Made by a program: the position numbers and the translations under genes. A stretch of 64,000 bases of DNA, from assembly GCA_033807775.1 (NCBI GenBank), contig CM066321.1, forward strand, positions 38,788,850 to 38,852,849, given 5' to 3'. The notes beneath the pieces were generated by a model. The model worked only from the letters and a program-made list of their open reading frames with translations, searched no databases and was not told the origin of the DNA. The stretch's first letter is position 1, and each line of letters starts with the position of its first letter. The DNA comes from Saussurea involucrata (lineage: Eukaryota; Streptophyta; Magnoliopsida; Asterales; Asteraceae). Positions 21,889-32,736 of the stretch are shown here, one piece after another.

Positions 21889-23502
21889 TGTAACAACCCA
21901 ATTCCCATAACATACATCATAATACATAACATGCATACATATCATTGATTTACAACAAAAGTTACAGAATAAACCAAGTACGGTCTCATTAGTCTTGACA
22001 TTACAAAATATATGAAAGCTTCCTAATCAACATCCATCAAAAGCTTCCTACACTTCATCCTCTCCTGCCGATCCTTAACCTGGAAAACATATTTTTGAAA
22101 ACAAAATGAGGGTTAGACCAAACGGGTCTAGTGAGTTAATCCCGGTCCTTTCCAAAATCATTATAAAACCTTTTATGTAAATCCTTTGTATCAAAATAGT
22201 TTGGTAATCCTTTCGTAAAATATAAACATACCACACGTATTTAAATACCAATCCAGACTCGTGCATCGTGTACATCTCATTCACCTTATTCCTCCACAAA
22301 TGGCCATATTAGTTGGTAGCAAGCCAACTAATAAATCAACAACCGGTCCGCTCACCGGAACCCGGCTACCTTTCGGTCCGCACACCGGAACCCGACTACT
22401 CACCGGTCCGCACACCGGAACCCGACTACACACCGGTCCGCACACCGGAACCCGGCAACAAGTGCACTCGTGTAGTGCAAAGCTTATATAAATACAATAT
22501 ATATCTCATTACATCATATTGTCATTTATATACACATAATCATATTCCTACCACATAATCATCTCATATATATATATATATTTATACACATATATGTATT
22601 CCAGTTCAAAACGTTTTAAATCAAAACTCACCTTGAATGCTTAAAATACGCTTCCAAGCCTTTCTCCGAGCTATCCGATCCTTTATCCAAAATTCTCAGA
22701 ATCTGAAACCATTTACATACAAATATCTTCTCACCAACTTATATATGAAACTTACTAGCAGGCTATGGACTCTAGATATATCTACATAACTCTTATCCTC
22801 AAAATTGACCAAACAGCCAAGTTATCCAGAAACCACAAAGTATCCGGACAACTTTCCGGACAACAAGACTAATCCGGACAACACGAGGAATCCGGACACC
22901 ACAGACTAATCCGGACAACATGAGGAATCCGGATGCCATCCGGACTCCAAATCATCCGGAAACCATCAATCCAATCGTCCGGACTCTATCAACAACTTAC
23001 CCGGACACCACCCAAGAATCTACCCGGACACATTCAACAGGACTACCGGACACATTCTTACTGTGTCCGGACACCTCTGTCGGTTTCATCCTTTTTGCCC
23101 AGAAATCGACAGAATTAATACCAGAAGGGTTTATGATGTTTCTACTCCGATAGAATCCTTCCAAAAGAAATTACCAACATAAAATACAAAGGAACATACC
23201 TTAATTCATCTTCCAAACATACCAAGTTGAACCCTTTAGCACCAAACCCTTCTTTTCTCTTCTTGCTTTCTCTCAACACACACACACACAAATTTTACTG
23301 ATTTTCTGCTTGTGATAATATCTGAATTCAGAAGGGATAATATCTAACTTAATTTACTACTTTGGTCCTTGAACTTCTCAATAATAACCAAAACACCTAT
23401 AAACCTTTAATTTAACCAAACTCACCCTAAACCTTAAACTTTAAAGTTAAATAAACTTAACGTCATTAGATTTTTAACTAACGGATTTACCCGGGTATTA
23501 CA
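21889..23502 (-). repeat. E3 5' LTR
   Basis: 1614 bp, homologous along its length to 18517-20117, with the same CCGGTCCG units (22342-22455) and TCCGGA cluster (22840-23060), the latter expanded by one extra unit. Confidence 0.93.
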
Positions 23503-23709
23503 GGTAATCATCAAATCATCCATTGATCTTGAACATAATAGAGATTTACATAGGAATTATGCACTTTCTCTCTCTAGAATGCTCTCACTTCTCTCTCTAG
23601 AATATTACAATTAAGATCACTAATGAATTGCTTTCTTTTTCAATAATGTTCTTCATCATCTTGTTACACAATACTTGGATTGTATGAAGATCATGGACCT
23701 AACATAAAT

Positions 23710-24340
23710 CTTCCTCACACATGTCTTTATTCATTTGAAGACTAATTGCAAAAGATGACCATTCTGAATTAAGAGAATTCAGAAATTTGTAAATAATCTC
23801 AGACTTTGTCTTTTTCAACCCATTCCTCCTGAGGTCATTCAAAATAGTGCAAAACTTTTCATAAGTTTGATTTAAACTTTCACACTCTCTTGCTTTGAAT
23901 CTTTCATAAGCATTGATGCATTGGTTTAACTTTGCTTGAATTGATTTTGCAGTGCCAAGCATTTGCTTTTCAAGTTCATCCCACGTTTCTTTTGCGGATG
24001 TTCCACTATCAATTCTATTAAAAACCTCATTGGGAACTGCCAAAGTCAACAGCGTAACAACTCTTTTGTCAATTGCATGTCTGGTTTTCTGTGCTTCTGA
24101 GTACTGTGAAAAATTCTTCTTCACCCTAGTAGCAAGAATCTCTGGAGTTGTATCAGTTGCAGGTGTAGCAGCAACATCGACATAAACATCATATGGACCT
24201 TCTCGTATTGAGATCATCAAATTCTCATCGATATTATCCAAGAATTGTATCATTCGAATCTTCCATTGCTGATATTCGTTAGGAATAAGAACAGGTGGCT
24301 TCGTTTCAAATCCCATCGAGAGAAATTCTTTCGAAGACAT
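23710..24340 (-). pseudogene. E1 gag, N-terminal third
   Basis: Starts at MSSKEFLSMGFETKPP (24340), aligned with the E7 gag start MSRDMLSMGSKNKPP; an open frame extends 10 codons further upstream. It shows the copia gag (UBN2/DUF4219-type) pattern: NEYQQWKIRMIQFLDN, KETWDELEKQMLG, and a helical end at LQMNKDMCEEDL, where E2 interrupts it. The frame resumes at 11772. Confidence 0.88.
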
Positions 24341-24557
24341 GATTAGTAAAATTGAATTTAATCGATTCAACAGAAAGACAAATCGAATTTCTTGAACAAA
24401 CGTAAAACGAATTCAAGAATTACAAAGAATTCAAGAATTGTGAGTAGCAGCGGAATCAATCGACGAATTGATCAAGAAATCTTCAAGAATGCGATCAAGA
24501 AACCCTCACGAACACGATCTTGAATGAATTTATTTGTTGATTAGCTCTGATACCAAT
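24341..24557 (-). promoter_or_regulatory. E1 leader and primer-binding site
   Basis: Short leader rich in GAATTC. The PBS is at 24544-24555 (plus-strand GCTCTGATACCA), two bases inside the LTR. Confidence 0.88.
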
Positions 24558-25137
24558 TGTAGAAACCATGATTCAATCTTACAATCAAATATGAACAATC
24601 AAACAGTAAATGATAGAGATTTGGATCAACGCACTTGTATTCAATTAAGAACAGATTACAGATCTAGAGAGAGAATCTCTCAAAGATTACAAAAGTTGAA
24701 TACAAAGATATGTGGGAAAGTTATGCCAAAGATTAGTTAGCTTACAGTTGCTAACAACTATATATACTGTAAGGAAAAGCTAAAGCTATAGTACATATAC
24801 ATGAAAGACTAATAGAACAATTACACGTGTCCTAATTAGTAACAGAATGTAACTGAAAATATCCTAAGACATAAGTTCTGAACAACATGTTCAGAACTTC
24901 TGAACATCCTTCTGATCAAGCACTTCAGAACTTCCTTCAAGCACTTGTGATATTTTCATCTTCATCATCAGAAGTTCTGAGTCTCCTACTCAGAACTCTG
25001 ACCCTTCTGTTCAGATTCCACACTTGTATTCTTTTCGAGATTCTCTGATCAGAACTTCTGAGTCATCTAAATCAGAACTCTGAATCTTCTATTCAGATCC
25101 AACACTTGTAACTTTTGACAAAACTTCAGATCTAACA
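24558..25137 (-). repeat. E1 5' LTR
   Basis: 580 bp, plus-strand TGTAGAAACC...GATCTAACA. It holds about ten copies of GAACTTCTGA/CAGAACTCTGA-type interrupted palindromes (24870-25110). The following 5-mer GCTCG would be the target duplication; its partner is outside the window. Confidence 0.85.
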
Positions 25138-25159
25138 GCTCGTTTAGTTTTCTTGTCTA

Positions 25160-25758
25160 ATAAGCTTCAAGGGACGTGTCACGTGTCATCATGAAAAACT
25201 TTTCCCGCTCTTAGTTTTTCTCTCTCTACTCTCACTATATAAACCCTTTGAGTTTATATTTTTACCTTTTACGCAAACTTACTCTCGAAAACAAGAACTC
25301 ACTGTTGCATTCAGGTTATTTTCTCAAGAACCTGTGTTAATCATCATCTCCAATCACGAAACAGGTTACATTTCTCTTCTTTAATCCATCTTAAACAACA
25401 TTTTTGATCTTATTCTTGTTTTTAAAAGATCAAACAATGCACTTTTCTAATGTGTAAAATCATCTTCTTCATGGTTTTAAAAGACACAATCTGCTTATAG
25501 GTTGTTCTTCGAGTTTATAATCAAAATCTTAAACTTGACACTTTCATATGTTTTTTCCAGAATCCTTTCCATAAAAGAAAACTGGAAAACAAGAATTTTC
25601 ACTATGTTTTGTACTTCTTTTCAAAACTAGAAAACCCTAGTTTCCATTTCTTTCTCTAAATGGAAACTAAAAACCCTAAAAATTCTTATTTTTGGAAACT
25701 CTTTCCACTTTAAGAAACTTTTCTTCATCTTCTTCATCCTTGTATATTCTGAACAGAA
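25160..25758 (+). promoter_or_regulatory. Promoter-like region and 5' UTR intron upstream of the E6 ORF
   Basis: A double G-box-like GACGTGTCACGTGTC (25173-25187) is followed by CTATATAAAC (TATA, 25235-25244). A candidate intron runs from ACAG|GTTACA (25365) to TTTTTTCCAG (25560), 196 nt, in the untranslated leader. The ATG is at 25759. This looks like an independent plant transcription unit rather than mid-element sequence. Confidence 0.5.
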
Positions 25759-27807
25759 ATGGCAACTACTGACTCTACCAACACTGCATCTCCTACAACT
25801 TCAGACAAGGCTGAAATTACCAAAGCTCCTAACATGGATCACTCAATGGAGCAGATTACATTCCATGGAAACAACCCCTACGCCCTGTTCAACTTTCCCC
25901 CAAAGAAACAGGTCACTCATCTTGATGACGCTGTAAACTTCCTAAAGGCTTGTCCTCTGACGACAACACTGACAATCAAACCCCCATCCCACAAGAACCT
26001 ACTTGCCCAATTCTGGTACACAGCCAGAAGATCTCAGGTTGCCTCCACCAAGAACCCTGGAAAAATGGTGGACGTAATCCTCTTTAAAACCGAGTTTGGG
26101 GAAGCGAATATCAATCCCGGGGCGATCAGGTCTACTCTAAATCTTCCTGGAAGCTCAAGAGAAAAACGTTTTGTTTCCTTACTTGACGTCAACTCCAAGG
26201 AAGGAAAAGTTGAAATCATTGCCTTTCTGGATGCAATGAAGTACAAATGGAACACAGGGAGAGATGACCTCCCTGAGAAGAAGATCACAATCGTGCTGAA
26301 AAGCAAAATGCCAAGCGAGATGAACTTCATCTTCGCACATCTCATCAGCTGCAGGACATCTAAAACGAGGTCAACTGATTAGGCCTCAAAGCTCCAAACT
26401 GCTATGGGGTATGCGCTGATGAAAGGGCTCCATGTAGACTGGGCCAAGATAATCTTTGAAGACCTGATGGAGAGGGTCGAAGAACCGAAGCGATCAACGA
26501 ACGTCCCCTATCCTCGCTTCCTGAGTTCTCTCTTCATGCAAGCACTTGGGGATAAGTACCCTAAAGAGGGAGACCTGCGGTTGTCCCAGGTTGGCCCTAA
26601 GGTACTGGACTTTAAACCACTCGCTAATGAGGTACGTCTCTCTACTCTTTTACCTCTTATCCGCCCTCCTACTTCTTCTACTTCTGCGGCTACCTCCTTG
26701 GCAGCGGTCGTCCTTGGTACCCAGGTAGCACCAACCACTCCATCTCGAAAGAGAAAACAATCTGAAACCCCACTTGGCATCCATAAGACCAAGAAGATCT
26801 CCAAGGAGCAACCCCCTAAGCCTTCCCAGGCTGAAGACTCAACGTCTGTCTCTCTACAGACGACACTGAATGATTTCGTGGCACGCTCCACCACATCCGC
26901 TGAAGCAACCTCTTCAATACCCACTTCAGTGCCTCAAGACACTTAAGTTATCTTGGATCAGAAACCCCCAATCTCGGTACCTCTAAGTACTAAAGAGATT
27001 TTCCTCAGTGGATCCAATGCTGAATCTACTACCCACACCCTCTTCTCAACCTTTGTTCCTCCCTCATCTTCTTTGGTCACTCCAAACTTCTTAATTTCCC
27101 CATTCTCAAGCTCAGGCGCCATTCACCTGAGTGACACAGCGGCTGCTGATCTTCAACATATGATGGATCAGAATAAAGGACCTGAAGGCACTTCCACTCA
27201 TCCCTCCATGGAAGACGATATGGAGCATGCCTCAGGATACAGAGACATTCACTCCTTCTCCTATCCGCCCTCAGGTAACCTAAACACTACAACTCTCTCT
27301 AAACCCCCAACTTCTGAGCTTTCCTTTGTTCATACGTTTTTCTCTGTTACAGGTCCTAATTTGGGCACCATCAACAACTCCATCATGGATTTGTCGAAAA
27401 AGGTGGATTCTCTCACCACCACTCTCTCCAAGAACTCCTCAGCGGTTACAGACGCTGGGGAATCCTTAAAGAAATTCACCAATGAGGTGAAAGAGAAGGC
27501 CTCCAGCGCTGACTTGCAAAAGCTGGAAGGTAGCTTCTCCTCTATGGCTACAGCTCTCACTGACAACTCATCCTCCCTCAACACCTTGAACACCACCAAC
27601 ACCAAACTCTCCAACAACTTCACCACACTGTCCAGCGAAGTCACAATGCTAAAGACAGTGGTGGGCAATCTTCAAGGAGAGGTCTCTTCGCTGAAGAACG
27701 GCATGACAGACCTAGCTCTAAAGGTCGATTCCTCAAACACACTGTTAAAACAGGTGCTCAAGAAGCTGAACCCCTACCGCCCCCTTATCCCACTTCTCTC
27801 AGGTTGA
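25759..27807 (+). pseudogene. E6 additional-ORF protein (retroelement-associated), N-terminal and coiled-coil part
   Basis: Begins MATTDSTNTASPTTSDKAE. The first ~290 codons hold a globular domain (VTHLDDAVNFLKACPLT, AQFWYTARRSQ, NINPGAIRSTLNLPG, NVPYPRFLSSLFMQALGDKYP) recalling the extra ORF of large plant retroelements. A nonsense codon at 26380-26382 breaks it; the frame resumes at once. A Ser/Thr/Pro-rich, basic segment follows, then from 26953 a coiled coil (NNSIMDLSKKVDSLTTTL...LALKVDSSNTLLKQ). Candidate splice sites at 26632 (GAG|GTACGT) and 27355 (TTACAG) may remove parts. Possibly structural or envelope-like by position; function unknown. Confidence 0.55.
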
Positions 27808-29744
27808 TAGAGATAAGATGGAGAAGGCGGTGGATTTCATTGAGAAGGTCAACCCTGTTTTGGCTGGCCTAGAAGATAGACTCAGAGCGGTTGTTAATCG
27901 TTCGGGTATCCCTGGCTTCGAAGACAGGGCGCTTGAACAAGATGCTGTTGCTGTTGTTGTTTCCTCCCCTCTTCCATGAGGAAGAGGGGGAGAAGACTAA
28001 GAAAGACCTTCCCCATACTTCTGAGGGGGAGGAAAATGTTGCTAAACCTCAGGGAGTTGAAAACCCTAAGGGAATCGATTCTCCTTGAACGCAAATTCGG
28101 AAGGGGAGATTGTCGAAGAACATGCTGAATCTCTAGTGCATGTTGCTTCTTCAGATGATGAAGAAGAAGAAGACGAAGAAGACCTGGATTTTCAGGAGGA
28201 CGAACCTTCATTATCACCAAAAGATGATGATGATGACGATGATGATGATGTTGACTTCTCCTTCCAGCCCAAACCCAGAAAGACCCCAGCTCTTAAAGGA
28301 ATCTTCTTCACTGAACAAGGGGAGGGGACCACAAAAACAAAACCTGCAGCGTCTGAAGCTGATACAGGCAAAAATAAAGGCCTTGCTGAAAGCATCTTGC
28401 CTATTCTTTACAGCAAGCCACTTTGTCAGGTAACTTACTTATTCTTCCCTTACACTACATCCCTCCTCTGTCCCTTCTCAACCTCAGTTCTACTCTCTAT
28501 AAAACCTCTATACACTTAAACCCTTCCTTTCTGTATCTCTTCTTCCAAATGATCTTACCTCTGTGATCGTTTTGTTTCAGCTAGTCCTCTCCCCTACTTG
28601 AGGGTAAAGCTGAAGCTCCTGCTACAACTCCAATAATTCCAGCCCCGAGTGCTGATGAAATAATCCCGGTCTTAGACTTCGCTGAGACTGATGAACAAGA
28701 AGAAGAACTGCTCTCACACAAGAAAAGACCTTCCTTGGTTCCTCAAAAGCCAAGTGAAGAAGAACTGAAAAAGAGAGCAGCCATGACTCAAAAGCTTGAT
28801 GATCAACGCATCGTTCCTTATCTCAACATTCTATCAAAAAGGGAAATCGTTGAATCCCTGAGAGCTGAGAAGCTCCTAGCTGAACGAAAGAAGGCTGAAG
28901 AAAAAGATAAAGAATATGCCTTAGAGCTTGCTCAGCGTTCAGTTGATGATCCAGCCCTGAAGAAATTCCCTGTCGCTGTTCAAAGAAAACTGTTAAAGGA
29001 TGCACAGAAGATCAACCAGGAGGAAAAGACCAAGTCAGTGACACCACACTGGACTGGTGCAAGAAGATGTGTCACTACAGAAGCCATGGATCAAGGATAA
29101 GCGCTGTAAACGTAAAAGGGAGATTTGTTATGAAATATCATAAAAAGGTACCAGTTTTTCGTGTCCAAGTAGTCAGAGAAAACGGCTACTTCAGAACTTG
29201 CTACATGTCAGACCTGGATAAGTTCGGTTTCCCTGAATGGTTGTAAATGAGAATCGCAATTCAGCGATCCCGCTCTACTTTCAAGACCTATGTTGAACAA
29301 GCCATAAACAGGCTGATCAACTTGGTAACCTCAGCGGTTGATATTCCCCCTCCACCAATTCAGAAGAAGCGAGCTGCTCCAATGAAGAAGAAGGCTCCTT
29401 CCTCTACAGGCCCGACAATAAGAAACGATACAGGGATTGATTTCTCTCGTGAAGCAGTTCTTGGCCCCAACCCTGATCTATCCGGACTCGACATATCTCT
29501 ACCTCCCGCTGAAAATTTCGTCCCTAGAAAGGTTATCAGCGTTCCTTATGACATTTTCTTCTATGACTTCACTGGTCGCAAATGCTTTCAACGCATCTTT
29601 GAGTTATACAAAACTCCAATCGAACAACTCAAAGATTTACTCTACTGGTGCGAATACAGATGCAGTCTACTTGGTTCACTCCTAAAACTCCACATCTACC
29701 GCGAAGCAAAAAAAAAGAAGGGAACAGTGAGTCACAGTCCCTGA
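27808..29744 (+). pseudogene. E6 additional ORF, acidic and C-terminal pieces
   Basis: Several open stretches in different frames (28085-28519, 28735-29100, 29247-29744). They encode a Glu/Asp-rich tract (DDEEEEDEEDLDFQEDE), a charged helix (RAEKLLAERKKAEEKDKEYA) and a C-terminal segment (VPRKVISVPYDIFFYDFTGR). Candidate introns separate them, e.g. GTCAG|GTAACT (28430) to TTTTGTTTCAG (28580). Whether they are exons of one gene or a decayed frame cannot be settled by eye. No recognised domain. Confidence 0.4.
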
Positions 29745-30081
29745 TTGGATGATTCCAAAGACTGAAACTCTTGATGAACTCGTTAAGAAAGAACCTGAGT
29801 AGCTGATAGGATCACCTTTTGTAATTCTTCTATCTTTATCAGCTTGTATCTTTTTGTACTTATAAGTATTATTCGTTGTACTTGTAATTTTTCCACTTCC
29901 CTCTGTAATCTATACGAAGTTAAATGAAAATTTTTATTGAATGTACTTTACTCCATCAGTACTTAAAAAGATCCCTGAAAACAGTAAATGGGACAAATAT
30001 TTTATGAGTCCTTTTTATCCTTATGTTTTCTTACTTAGCAATTTTCTTTTATTGCTATGTCATCATCAAATAGGGGGAGAT
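29745..30081 (+). other. E6 3' UTR and polypurine tract
   Basis: Non-coding. It ends in AAATAGGGGGAGAT (30068-30081) adjoining the LTR. A TTTTTGTACTTATAAG-type run may hold a polyadenylation region. Confidence 0.65.
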
Positions 30082-31048
30082 TGTTGATCCAAACCCTCAG
30101 TGATTTGATAATGACCCTGAGAAACACTTAGTGAAAATTGTAAGTAGACAATATGTATTAGAGTTTCACTATCGCTGATAAATATTAAGTCTGTTTAGTA
30201 CCGCTGATAGGAAACTCATGTTCTTTAATATATGCATTCAACGAACACTGTTCATCAGTGAGCCCTGAGCCTGTTCAGTCTCACTGATGATCGCTGATAC
30301 CTTATGTTGTTTACTTATGATCCCTGAAGACAAGATTCACGTCAACCATGTTCTACGCTGAAGTCGAAGATCAAGCCAAACAACCGGCGACTAAGTCTAC
30401 TAATGAACTGATGCGGATATCAGCGAAGCCAATACTTGTCCACTCAACGTGAAGTTTCAAGTAGAAGACTTCAGCGAACGCTGAACTTTATCATTCGCTG
30501 ATAAAGAATCATTCAACGAACGCTGATCATGAAGCCTCCTCTACAAGTAACTTTTGTATTATCCCCTTGCACGCCTTTTGTACGATCTGTCAGAACGGAC
30601 ATCCCTTTTGTCCAGAATCGTACAACCAACTCTGATCTTACACTGTTCATCATGCGGCCACTAGGTTGTCTACTAAAGTTAAATCATGCAACCAACCAGA
30701 GCTGCCACGTGTAAAAGTGTATTGTTGTGCATTAAATGCATGCAGTATATAAAGGGAACCCTACTTCATTTATGAAGTGCTCGAACCTTTCCTCTCGCTG
30801 AACTTACTGTGTGATAGAATACCCTCCTTAGTATTCTAGCTTTTCTTAATCTCTATTTCTAGTGCAAGAAATATTAGTGATTCTCATAGTTTGTTTAGAA
30901 TAGGTTTATTCCTTAATCTTGTTCCGCAACAAACTGTAAATTGTTTGATACATATCAATAAACAATTTAGAAAGATAAAAATTGTGTGTTTGTATTCAAC
31001 CCCCCCCCCCCCCCTTCTACAAACTTGTATAACCCCTTTGGACCAACA
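30082..31048 (+). repeat. E6 3' LTR
   Basis: 967 bp, TGTTGATCC...GGACCAACA. It contains repeated CGCTGAT/ATCAGCG, including the palindrome TTCAGCGAACGCTGAA (30471-30486). A TATA-like GTATATAAAGGG is near 30747. A 14-base C run at 31000-31014 may be a length-uncertain homopolymer. Confidence 0.85.
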
Positions 31049-31054
31049 CGAGTC

Positions 31055-31077
31055 CCGAGCTGAGATACTCAGAAGTC
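31055..31077 (-). ncRNA. Single hairpin of the 44-nt class (E5)
   Basis: On the minus strand the arms are TTCTGAGT and GCTCGGGA around a 6-nt loop. All eight pairs form if G-U is allowed. The arms differ from every hairpin in E2, E4 and E7, yet pairing is kept. Confidence 0.55.
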
Positions 31078-31214
31078 AAAATCTCTTATACTCCCCCTTA
31101 AAAGCACACATACTCTTCTTCAAAATTCTGCACAATATTTCTTCTGTTTTCCAGTCATGTGTTTGTTATACTTATAACTTTTCAGCACTACACATGATGA
31201 ACCTGCAAAACAGA

Positions 31215-32663
31215 TTAAACAGATTTTGGTACCCAACGGAACTTGGGTCCTGATTTGTTAGGTGCAGTTTTATTTGAAGAAATTTTATAAGTACCATACC
31301 AATATTGAACATAATCTTTATGAACAAAATCATTAGTTCCACAGTAAAAACAACAAATTTTCTTTTGGACTAACGTGATTAATTGATTTACAGAATAAAC
31401 TAAATCAGGTTTGACAAAAGATTTACCTTGAAATGCATTGTTCTTCTTGACATTTGATGTGGGAACTGTTGACTTTGGCATTTCTTTCTCGGGAGTTGTA
31501 CCTTTAACTTTCCAAACCATCTTCACCTTTTTGAAAACTTGGTTATCTTTGAGCTTAGAAGAATTATTATCTTTAGGCACACACAAATTATTATCTGAAT
31601 TATCAAACAGAGGATTATGGAATAGATTGGAAGGACAAATCTGATCTGTTGAAAAACTTTTTGTTTTTGAAGAAACATTTGCGTAAAATGAACTTGAAGC
31701 TGTTTTAATAGAATGCACAGAATCAGTTGAGTCATCATATGGAGATTGAACAATAGTATCCGGACTAGCTTGTTCAGAAAACTCAACTTTAAAATTTATA
31801 TCTTCAAGTTTTTTAACTTTGTTAAGCAAAACATTGTTTTCCTCAAAAGTTAGATTGTATTTCCTTTGAAGATCAAATTTTACTTTCTTCTCTATCATAA
31901 TTTCAGCAGATAAACCAGATAAATTCTTTGTCAACTTCTTTATTTTATTTTGAAAAATCTTTCTTTCATCTGCATAGACATCTTTCACACTTTTTGCTTG
32001 AAAGTTTTCAACTTTCCTCTTTTCAAACTCTTTTCTTTCTATATCTAATTCTGTCTCCAAATCAGATATTTTTTATGAAACCTCATTACTTTTTACTTCA
32101 AAAGATTTTCTTTCAGTTTCAAACTCATATCTCTCTTTCTCAAGCTTTTCTTTTTCTAAAAATAAAACTTTTTCAAAATCAGAGTTTTGTTTTGAAAGTT
32201 TTATGCATTTCAGGTCTATATCTTTTTTTTCCTCAAAGGATTTCTTAGAAAATTTTGACAACTTCTGTACAGAACCCTTTTCAAATTCTTCCTTTTCTTT
32301 TGCAAAATTGATCTCAAAAATAGAAATTTTCTTTTTCAAATCTGCATTCTGACTTTCCAAAGTTGTTGTTTTTTCTTCAAGTTTCTTCATCTGATCTGGA
32401 GAACATGATTTGTCAGTAATTTGAGTAGCTTCAAGATTTGAAATCTTACCTTTCAGATCAACATTTCTTCTTCCAAAATTGTTATTTTCTCTTGAAGCTT
32501 CTTATACTCAGAAAGTTTTTTTTATTGTTGAGATCATTCTGATTTTGATGATGTATAACAGCTCTTCTACTTGTAAAGTTAGATATCTGATTTTCTTTGT
32601 TTGTCGTCCTTCAATAGATAGATACATATCAGAATAAGATTCTGAATAGTCTGAATATGACAT
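31215..32663 (-). pseudogene. E5 coiled-coil gag-tail-like ORF, broken
   Basis: The ATG at 32663 (MSYSDYSESYSDMYL) lies 10 nt after a candidate 3' splice site. A frame break near 32400-32500 and a stop at 32061-32072 divide the protein. The main pieces (31215-32060, 32073-32390) are coiled coil, then KKVKMVWKVKGTTPEKEMPK, a CCFYCGTNDF two-cysteine motif and NKSGPKFRWVPKSV. Same architecture as the intact E2 protein, about 500 codons if complete. Confidence 0.75.
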
Positions 32664-32673
32664 ACTGATGAAC

Positions 32674-32736
32674 CTGAAAGTGAAATCAAATACAAGAATT
32701 ATATCAAAAATCTGAAAATAAAAACAGAAATACTAC
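32674..32736 (-). other. Putative 63-nt 5' UTR intron (E5)
   Basis: ATTAG|GTAGTA to TTTCACTTTCAG|G on the minus strand, immediately before the E5 start codon; positional counterpart of the E2 intron, sequence largely diverged. Confidence 0.5.

Larger units (their letters stand above)
18517..23502 (-). mobile_element. E3: gag-only Ty3/gypsy-type LTR element
   Basis: Two LTRs of about 1.6 kb enclose a 1.77-kb interior with one gag and no pol. The flanking duplication is GGTAA (18512-18516, 23503-23507). The PBS matches tRNA-Met and a CTCCCCCTTAAAAG polypurine tract (plus-strand form) adjoins the left LTR. It must depend on a helper. LTRs differ by several indels, including TA-repeat length, a 21-bp gap near 18830/22200 and a ~29-bp insertion near 22895. 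Confidence 0.92.
11778..23704 (-). mobile_element. E2: non-autonomous copia-type element with a chimeric 5' LTR
   Basis: Minus-strand element in the E1 gag, flanked by TAAAT (11773-11777 and 23705-23709). The 3' LTR is 11778-12102. The coiled-coil ORF is 14375-15949, the leader runs to a tRNA-Met PBS at 18478-18489, and the 5' LTR starts at 18492. E3 is inserted 25 bp into that LTR. The remainder of the 5' LTR switches to another LTR family near 23635. No pol is present. Confidence 0.88.
18492..23704 (-). repeat. E2 5' LTR, split by E3 and chimeric
   Basis: The first 25 bp (18492-18516) and 23508 to about 23640 match the type A LTR at 11778. From a shared TTTCTTTT at about 23633-23640 the sequence becomes the last ~65 bp of the type B LTR, in opposite orientation to the element, ending GGACCTAACA at 23704. 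These bases match the end of the E9 LTR at 38990. E3 is inserted after 18516 with duplication GGTAA. Confidence 0.82.
1..25137 (-). mobile_element. E1: autonomous Ty1/copia element, split by nested insertions
   Basis: Minus-strand copia element whose gag (24340 downward), protease, integrase, RT and RNase H (to about 395) follow the copia order. Its 5' LTR is 24558-25137 and its 3' LTR lies beyond the left edge. E4 and E2/E3 are inserted in gag; the gag frame is continuous across both sites once insertions and one copy of each target duplication are set aside. The YVDDIIFGST form of the RT active site and a stop codon between gag and protease suggest the SIRE-like lineage (inference). The coding region carries several nonsense changes, so this copy is dead. 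Confidence 0.9.
25138..31048 (+). mobile_element. E6: 3' part of an LTR retrotransposon with an additional ORF
   Basis: Plus-strand sequence between the E1 5' LTR and a polypurine tract plus LTR ending at 31048. Only an additional 3' ORF region and the 3' LTR are present. Its 5' LTR and any gag-pol presumably lie beyond E1, off the left edge (inference). It sits inside E5: the E5 hairpin region resumes at 31049. The next 5-mer, CGAGT, is the candidate target duplication. Confidence 0.7.

Noticed and set aside
24558..25137. Heat-shock-element reading of the GAANTTC motifs in the E1 LTR
   Set aside because: Heat-shock elements need GAA and TTC separated by two bases; here the spacing is mostly one base.
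26508..26924. Long antisense ORFs opposite the E6 ORF (also 27330-27668 and 27894-28220)
   Set aside because: Shadows of the sense coding sequence with no independent features.
31000..31014. Poly-C run in the E6 LTR as a functional element
   Set aside because: A lone homopolymer of uncertain length; more likely slippage or sequencing noise.
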